Both the position numbers and the translations under genes were made by a program. The notes under the pieces are model-generated. The model did no database searches, was not told the DNA's origin, and saw nothing but the letters and a program-made list of their open reading frames with translations. 64,000 nucleotides of DNA, from NCBI GenBank assembly GCA_030789695.1, contig CM061142.1, positions 285,140,165-285,204,164 on the forward strand. The letters are read 5' to 3'. This DNA is from Scilla litardierei. Lineage: Eukaryota > Streptophyta > Magnoliopsida > Asparagales > Asparagaceae. Below, one piece after another: positions 57,323-64,000 of the stretch; the first letter of the stretch is position 1, and each line of letters opens with the position of its first letter.

Positions 57323-59739
57323 CTCAATGTATCTTCTCGCTAGTGTCTCAGTGGACTGTCCCACTCAGAAAGGGATGAAGTGCACAGGTTTGGTCAATCG
57401 GTCTATGATTACCCAAATCGCGTCGTTCTGCTTCAGACTCCGAGGTAGTCCAGTCACGAAATTCATAGTGATGTGTTACCACTTTCACTCCGGAATCGGA
57501 AGCGGTTGTAGCAACCCGGCCGTACGCTGATGCTTCGCCTTAACTTGCTGACATACCAAACACTTGGCAACGCTCCGTGCCACACTCCGCTTCATGCCAT
57601 GCCACCAGTAGTTCAGGCGAAGGTCCTTGTACATCTTGGTGCCAGCAGGATGCACAGAATACGGCAAACTATGTGCCTCAACAAGCAGCTCCTCTCTAAC
57701 ATCTCCAGCTGGCACACAAACTCTGGCTCCATACCTCAGCGAACCATCCTCATGAATCAAAAAGTCAGTCTGCAGACCGGCTTCAACCTGCTCACGGATC
57801 TTCCTCAGCTTCGGATCTCCAGCCTGACCTGCCTTGATCTGATCCACGATCGTCGACTGTATCTGCATATACATCAACGACAAAACCTCTCCAGGAAGCA
57901 TAATCTCAATACCTGACTCACAGAAATCCTGCTGCAACCTCTACTGTGAAGCCAACATCATAACTGCTGGAAGCCTGTTCAACGCATCAGGAACCACATT
58001 CACCTTGCCAGGGTGATACTGCAAGTCGATCTTATAATCTGCCATGAGCTCCAACCAGCGACACGGTCGCATGTTGAGCTCCTTCTGTGTAAAGATATAT
58101 TTGAAGCTTTTGTGATCAGTGAAAATCTTCACCTTCTCACTTAGCAAGAAATGCCTCCAAATCTTGAGCGCAAATACGACTGCAGCCAACTCCAAATCGT
58201 GCGTCGGGTAGTTCTTCTCGTGAGCCTTAAGCTGCCGAGAAGCGTATGCGACCACAATCCATGCTGATACCAAACGCAACCGAGACCTTTGCCAAAAGCA
58301 TCGCAAATGATCTTGAAACCTCCACTCTGATCGGGCACAGCTAGAACAGGTGCTGACGTCAACATCTCCTTCGGAAAAGAAAAGCCTCCTCACAAGCATC
58401 GGACCAAACGAACGGTATATCCTTCCTCGTCAGTCTAGTCATCGGCTTTGCAATCTGAGAGAAATCCTTAATGAAGCGCCGATAATATCCTGCTAGCCCA
58501 AGAAAACTCCTGATCTCAGACGCTGTCCGTGGAATCGGCCACTCTATGATAGCCTTGATCTTCTCCGGATCCAGGGCTATGCCATCTCCTGACACCATAT
58601 GTCCAAGAAAGGCAACTCTATCCAGCCAGAACTCGCACTTGAAGTACTTCACATACAAGCGACGCTTCCTCAAAATCTCCAGAACTGTCCTCAAGTGCTC
58701 AGCATGCTCCTCTTCCGACTTCGAATAGATCAAGATGTCGTCAATAAAGATAACGACGAACTTATCTAATAATTCATAGAATATCAGGTTCATCAGGTTT
58801 ATGAATACCGCGGGTGCGTTGGTCACACCAAAATGCTTAACCACAAACTTGTAGTGTCCATTCTTCATTCTGAACGCTGTATTCTGCACATCTTCCTTCT
58901 TCACTCTCAGCTGGTGATATCCGCTCCTGAGATCCAACTTGGAGAAAACCCTCGATCCTCCAAGCTGATCAAAAATGTCATATTTCCGCAGCAATGGATA
59001 CTTGTTCTTGATGGTGATGGCATTCAACTCTCTATAGTCCATGCACATACAACACGAACCATCCTTACTCACCAGAGAACATGTGCTCCCCACAGAGACA
59101 CACTCGGATGGATATAACCCTTCTGCAAAAGCTCGTCCAACTGTCTACGTAGCTCCTCCAACTCTGTCGGAGCCATACGATATGGTGCTTTTGAAATGGG
59201 CTGCACTCCCAGAATAAGATCAATCGAGAATTCAAGGGCTCGATCGGGCGGCAGTCCTGACATCTCCTCGGGGAAGACGTCGTCGAAATCTCTCACCACA
59301 GCTGGTCTACTCACCTCCATCTGCATAGCTACAAGCTCCACTACTGGCTTGGCCAGAAATCTGACTGGCCCTAGCAAACTGATACCACTGCTGAACTCGA
59401 AGGTCGGGTGACCAAGAATCTCAAACACCACCTTCTTCCGTTGGTAGTCGATCGTAACGAAGAAGCAACTAATCCAATCCATCCCAAGAACAACATCATA
59501 ATTGGTAATGTCGTGGACAATAAAATCGGCATAAAGCTCGAGTCCACAGACTACCAAAGGGCAAGATCGATAACCAAAAGATACCGAGATCACACCATTC
59601 CCTGTAGCGATATCCCAATTCTTGGAAAGATGGGAAGTCGTCAGAGAAAGCTTGTCCACATAACTCCGAGATAAGATGCACATAGATGCACCAGAGTCGA
59701 AGAGAACTCGAGCGGGACAAGCAGAAACAAGAATAACCT

Positions 59740-59839
59740 CTAACAAACAAACTAGCAATCAAAACCTATTCTAGAAAACAAGATCTAATCTATTATGCAA
59801 GGTCAACTAATGAAAAGTAAAGACTAGTCTGAGGGTTAC
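59740..59839 (-). other. Intron 1 of element B (100 nt)
   Basis: Donor CAG/GTAACC at 59839, acceptor TGTTAG ending at 59740. It is in the same codon phase as in A and joins gag to protease in frame. Confidence 0.7.
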
Positions 59840-60932
59840 CTGCAATAACTCCATCCTCAGCATCCGCCTCTACTGCAGTCATCATGAAAGCTTGCCTCCT
59901 AGGTTGAATGGCCAGCTGGAATGCCTGCTTCTGGGGAATAAGAGGCGCTCCACGTCTAGCAGCTACAGGAGCTCTCTGCTGCTGAACTTCAACTGGTGCT
60001 TTCCACGGATGCTTCACTCTCGGATAGTCCTTCAATGCATGCGTAGCGTCACCGCAAACCAAGCACTGGCCCAAGAACCTCCTGCACCGTTCCTTCGTAT
60101 GCCCAGCCTTGCCACAATAATGGCACGTCTACTGACTAGGCCCACCTGGCCTCTTAAACTGCATGGACTGATTAGGCTTCATCTCAGGCCTAAACACAGC
60201 TCTGGCCTGCTCCATAGGCCTCTTCCCAGCACCTGAATACTACTATCTCCTCTGATTGGCAATCAGCTCCTTCCTCTTGGCAGCTATCAACAACTTTCGG
60301 TAAGAGTCTAAGTCCAAAGTTGACATTAGACTCTGCAGCTCCAAAGATAAACCCTGCAAGAATCTTTGAGCTCGACCTTCAGCGGTCTGAACTAGATTTG
60401 GCATAAAGCGGCTCAGTCTGGTGAACTCTTGGTGGTATTGATCCACCGTCAGATCCCCCTGCTTCAGATTGATAAACTGCTGCATCAGCTCCTTCCTGGC
60501 AGCTCGAGGGAAATACTCCTCATCAAATCTCGCCTTGAAAGTGGCCCAAGGGATAGGCATCACCGGAATCTGCTCCTCCGACTCCCACCAGCTACAAGCA
60601 TTATCCTTTAGTTGCTTTTTCACCAAGTCAACCCATCCAGCCGGGTTAACCTTTGAGAGAAGCAGATTTTCCTCTGTGTTCTTCATCCATTCATCTGCAG
60701 CCAATGGTCCTTCTGACCCAATGAAGTACGTCGGGCCCAGCTCCCGAAACTGCTTCGCTCCCGGCTCGGAGCGAGGGGCATTCTGAAGCATGCCCTACTG
60801 CACGTGCATCATCTGCTGCATCATCCTCATCATCTCAGTCATGGTGGGTTCTTTATCAGCAACCTCAACGTTTCCTGCTCCACTACCAGCTCCAGATCCA
60901 CTACCAGCTCGGGTGATGCGTCTTCCCGTCAT

Positions 60933-61071
60933 CTAAGATAAGAAAACGTTCAGATTAGATTCAATTATAACTTGAATGTTCCGAATATTTAAATGGATAT
61001 TGTTATCATTATTGTTGTTCTGATATTTCAGAGATGTAAAGAGGAGACCTGCATGGGCCACCACTAAAACC
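60933..61071 (-). other. Leader and primer-site region of element B
   Basis: From 61071 on the minus strand it reads GGTTTTAGTGGTGGCCCATG, the same block as in A and C. Confidence 0.6.
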
Positions 61072-61647
61072 TGTCACGCCCTGCTTCCCAAGTATGGAAG
61101 GCGAGACGTGAGAAGGTCCGCTTGGACTTGGAGCTGTGAAGCTGCAGTCCGATAAGCATCTGTGAATGAAACATATAGCAGGTTCTTGCAATGCGACAAA
61201 ACAACAACAATGATAATAGAAAGTAGACATAGAAATATCCACCACCAACATCCAAATTCCAACATCACAGAGAAAAGTCACAAAAGTACATCGTCTGGAC
61301 AAAGGCCTAAAGCATCACCGAAACATAAAGTAGAGAGAAAGGTGCTATGCACCGAATCCTAACAGCAACTACTAAAAGCAACTACATCTATGGAAGTCTC
61401 CAAGTGAGTCTAGGACTGGTCAGCAGTGTCCTCAAAACTCAGCCTCTACAGGGACCTCGAACTCAAAGTTTGTGAACTGCTCGTCCTCTGTAACTAACTC
61501 TGACTCATAACCTGACATGTGACACCCAAAGAGAAGAGGGCACATGTCAGCAAAAGTCTCCCAAGGAAGAACGGAGGACTTTTGTGCAAGGATCATATAA
61601 AAGTAAAGGGACTAGCAGTTTTAATATGGTGAAATGGCATGACATTT
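61072..61647 (-). repeat. Element B 5' LTR, inner part
   Basis: This part matches 53354-53930 with scattered differences and breaks at GACATTT where element J begins. Confidence 0.8.
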
Positions 61648-61885
61648 GTGAGGACCGTCTACCATGCAATACTAACAACAAACACTCTAGAGGGGGGATG
61701 AATAAAGTAATGGCAATAAATTGTGCAATTAAAATTAAGCTTGCAAATGCGGAATAATAAGTGCAAGAGGAATTAATCAACACAATCAATCCAAACGCAA
61801 ACACAAGAATTACCCTGGTTCCCGAAACTTGGGTACGTCCAGCCACACCAATATCCACTATATTCCCACAAAGAGAAGTGAATAC

Positions 61886-62108
61886 AAATCTCACACAAAG
61901 ATACCTCACACAGAGGATTTGGATTCTCACACAGAGAAATCCACACTCTCACACAGAGAGACCTCATACAGAAGATTTAAGATTCTCACACAGAGAAATC
62001 CTTGCTTTCACACAGAAAGACTTAAGCTCTCACACAGAGAGATCTCAACCAATTCCCATACAGAAGGTTATACTCTCACACAGAGAGTAACTAGCTCTCA
62101 CACAGAAA
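61886..62108. repeat. Minisatellite CTCACACAGAGA in element J LTR
   Basis: About ten units built on TCTCACACAGAGA with variable 8-20 bp spacers. ORFs here (61761-62090, 61829-62113) are products of the repeat. Confidence 0.75.
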
Positions 62109-62378
62109 ACTAGGGTTTCAATGAAATAACAAAGTAAAACAAATACTCTTACCTATGCCTTGAGATGTACTTACTCATAAATGAATGCAAGGCATGGTAG
62201 AGGATCTCCAAGTGTTGAGATATGCTTGAGAGCACTTGGATGAATTCCCTTGAGCTGGACTTCAATGCATGAAGAGGAATGAGAGCTCAAAAGAGGGAAT
62301 TGAGGGAGTTTGTGAGTTGCTTATAGATCTCTTGAGATATTCAATAGCATCAAGAAGTATAAGAGATGGCAACACACT

Positions 62379-62390
62379 CATATATATAGG
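62379..62390 (-). promoter_or_regulatory. TATA box of element J LTR
   Basis: CCTATATATATG on the minus strand, about 86 bp downstream of the CAGTCGACTG array. Confidence 0.6.
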
Positions 62391-62475
62391 AACCCTATAT
62401 CAAACCCCAAAACCCAAGAAAACAGCCAAAGAATCGATTCTGCAACGGCTGGAAACTGGGCGAAAACGACAGGAA

Positions 62476-63066
62476 CAGTCGACTGATGATCAAAATACAG
62501 TCGACTGATCAACGGCTAGAAAATATCCAACGGCTATAATCTGAGCCAGGACAGTCGACTGATGAAGTCGATACAGTCGACTGTAAACAGGACAGGCTCC
62601 TGTAAATCCTTCAGCAGGCGACTGCTGCAGGGGATGGAATAAAACAGAGAGCTGCACTCTTTCTCCAGTTAAGCACACAGGCGACTGATGTCAATAATAC
62701 AGTCGACTGTCTATTAGTCAGGCGACTGTAAAACCTTAATCAGTCGTCTGTTAAATAAGATGGAGAAAAGACAGAGAGATGCAGAGATTGCACTTATGCT
62801 ACTCAGGCAACTGATGACCAATCTACAGGCGACTGTAAATATACAGGCGACTGTAAACTGACCAGTAGTCGACTGTGTGTAAAGCTCAAGTTTGAGTCAA
62901 TTGAAATGTTGACTTGAGCTGTGTATATCAGGCGACTATAGAAGGTTCTACAGGCGACTGTAGAAGGATCTACATGCGACTGTAGAAGGATCTACATGCG
63001 ACTGTAGAAGGATCTACATGCGACTGGAAATCACCCAGTCGACGTTGTTCCTTCAGCAGGCGACTG
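62476..63066 (-). promoter_or_regulatory. CAGTCGACTG / CAGGCGACTG array in U3 of element J
   Basis: More than 15 copies of the palindrome CAGTCGACTG or of the variant half-site AGGCGACTG lie in about 590 bp. Near 62935-63027 there are tandem units of about 22 bp (GCGACTGTAGAAGGATCTAC). Confidence 0.65.
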
Positions 63067-63510
63067 ATGGAAAGCCAGAGACTCCAAATGAGTCTTTGGA
63101 CAAAGTGAACCTATTGGGTTAGATTCTATGATAATCCTAAGGCTCATTAAGATGGTTAAATGCATATGCATGATTGAGTAAACTATCTAACAAGGCATTA
63201 CATTAATCCTAGACTCAAAAGAGAGAGAAAGCAATAAAGTAAATTACATGGATTACAATGCTTTCATTAGAGTCTAAGTCTTCAATCTTGATGCCTTGAT
63301 TGCTCTCCATCATCTCCAAGCTTTGGCACTCCTTGAGTCCAAGCAATGGTCCTTCTTCACTTGATGTCCATCCTTGCACTGAGTGATTAGTCTCCAAGAA
63401 AGATATTCTAGGAATGAAACTGAGAGACTAAAACATGAGAGTCATTAGCAACAACATAATGTTATGATCATCATCAAAATAAGATTGGTATGAAACACCA
63501 ATAATCAACA

Positions 63511-63893
63511 ATCTCCCCCTTTTTGATGATGACACACATTATGTAAAATACAAAGTATTAAAGCACAATGCTAATGAGCTCCCCCTACTTATACGCACCA
63601 ATTATACAATGAGCTACATAATAGTAAATACTCATTCTACCAAATAAGATCATGGTGACATATAATAGGCATGGATAACATATACCAATTGTAATGGACA
63701 AAATCATGCAAACATGAATGGTTTATCTAATCCCATATATCTCTCCCCATAGATATATCTCTCCCCGTATGCATATGAATATATCTCCCCATATATATAT
63801 TTACATAATGCATATATCTCTCCCCCTTGACAAATTATTTCTGTTTTAGATACATATTGTGACTTAATTGGAATTGAAAGTGATTAGGGTGAA
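63511..63893 (-). other. 3' internal end of element J with repeated purine tracts
   Basis: The tract AAAAAGGGGGAGAT precedes the LTR. Four further GGGGAGAGATATAT-like tracts occur at 63727-63836 (minus strand). No ORF is supported. Confidence 0.6.
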
Positions 63894-64000
63894 AGGTCAA
63901 CTAAACAGTGTCCGAAAAATATGAGAAAAATATCGGGACGACCATGTCGATGAGAGGGTCGACACTAAGATGATCGGTCACGGGCTAGGGTAACGGAAAA
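63894..64000 (-). repeat. Outer part of a B-type LTR
   Basis: This part matches about 55960-56070 of the B left LTR (GAGAAAAATA.CGGGACGACC) and continues out of the window. The corresponding inner stretch of the LTR is absent between here and 61647. Confidence 0.75.

Larger units (their letters stand above)
56352..60932 (-). pseudogene. Element B gag-pol, three exons, disrupted
   Basis: Gag begins at ATG 60932 with a Gly/Ser/Ala-rich start, then the gag domain and CCHC knuckles. TAG at 60797-60795 and several later stops break it (for example at 60245-60243 and near 60131). Protease keeps the usual DSG triplet near 59698-59690, unlike A. RT has FIDDILIYS near 58745-58719. RNase H, integrase and a chromodomain follow, ending with TAG at 56354-56352. 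Shifts lie near 59090 and 58390, and further stops near 57484 and 56517. The exons as inferred are 60932-59840, 59739-57323 and 57251-56352. The protein is clearly homologous to A throughout. Confidence 0.88.
61648..63893 (-). mobile_element. Element J: SIRE-like copia 3' LTR with a short piece of internal region
   Basis: On the minus strand the LTR begins TGTTGATTATTGG at 63510, directly after an AAAAAGGGGGAGAT polypurine tract. It ends near 61648 after the CCCCCCTCTAGAG segment typical of these LTR ends. About 380 bp of internal sequence remain to the right (63511-63893) and the rest of the element is gone. The left boundary is fixed only by the end of similarity with the B LTR. Confidence 0.65.
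53354..64000 (-). mobile_element. Element B: Tekay-like chromovirus on the minus strand, right end outside the window
   Basis: The 3' LTR is on the left (53354-56306), gag-pol occupies 60932-56352 and the 5' LTR starts at 61072. The coding order, both introns, the leader and the LTR ends match element A, but the LTR is longer (2,953 bp) and lacks the AGTCGGTC array. The left flank is TACAC; the right flank is not visible. The right LTR is interrupted at 61647 by element J, and a stretch of about 2 kb that is present in the left LTR is missing. Confidence 0.85.

Noticed and set aside
61761..62113. Frames rich in SHTE/HTQR repeats
   Set aside because: They are translations of the CTCACACAGAGA minisatellite in two frames.

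Overview
The window is repeat-rich land-plant (angiosperm) nuclear DNA. The evidence is nested Ty3/gypsy and Ty1/copia LTR retrotransposons, a LINE with a DUF4283-type ORF1, tRNA-Met and tRNA-Asp type primer sites, and GT-AG introns. Only one ordinary host coding exon is likely: the start of a minus-strand gene at 1-245. I saw no rRNA or tRNA gene, no CRISPR array and no prokaryotic feature. The species cannot be told from this sequence.

Layout. (1) 1-245: 5' coding end of a minus-strand host gene. (2) 769-23715: a decayed LINE cut into three pieces. Element A (1346-11015, complete Tekay-like chromovirus, TSD ATGGT) lies in ORF1. Element D (about 11460-22761, probable solo LTR) lies further on in ORF1 and itself holds element C (12517-21398, non-coding LARD-type relative of A). 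Element E (23716-32800) lies at the start of ORF2. (3) Element E is a SIRE-like, gag-only copia element in the tandem arrangement LTR-gag-LTR-gag, running into a 500-N gap (32801-33300). (4) 33301-42826: 3' two thirds of an Athila-type element F (pol, env-like third ORF, 3' LTR), meeting an inverted LTR of a related Athila element G (42853-44820). (5) 44821-49256: truncated minus-strand copia element I with a 152-bp 5' LTR. (6) 49257-53353: poorly featured intergenic DNA. (7) 53354-64000: element B, a minus-strand chromovirus related to A, whose right LTR is disrupted by a SIRE-like LTR (element J).

Two signals stand out. First, chromoviruses A and B share two short introns in gag-pol. Intron 1 sits between gag and protease and contains the gag stop. 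Intron 2 sits between the first and second catalytic Asp codons of integrase. Both leave a consistent reading phase, which suggests that splicing sets the Gag to Gag-Pol ratio. Second, at least three LTR lineages carry arrays of short palindromic or paired inverted motifs just upstream of a TATA box, and a fourth (D) carries a similar array further away: AGTCGGTC half-sites in A and C, CACTCGGCCGAGTG in Athila F and G, CAGTCGACTG in J, GCCCGCTT/AAGCGGGC in D. Athila F carries a second copy of its array plus a TATA box inside the element, in front of the env-like ORF, and this looks like an internal promoter.

All polyproteins seen carry stops or frameshifts, so the copies here look non-functional. 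By eye the LTRs of A differ at roughly 1% of sites, so A at least is young. Percentages and counts are by eye.
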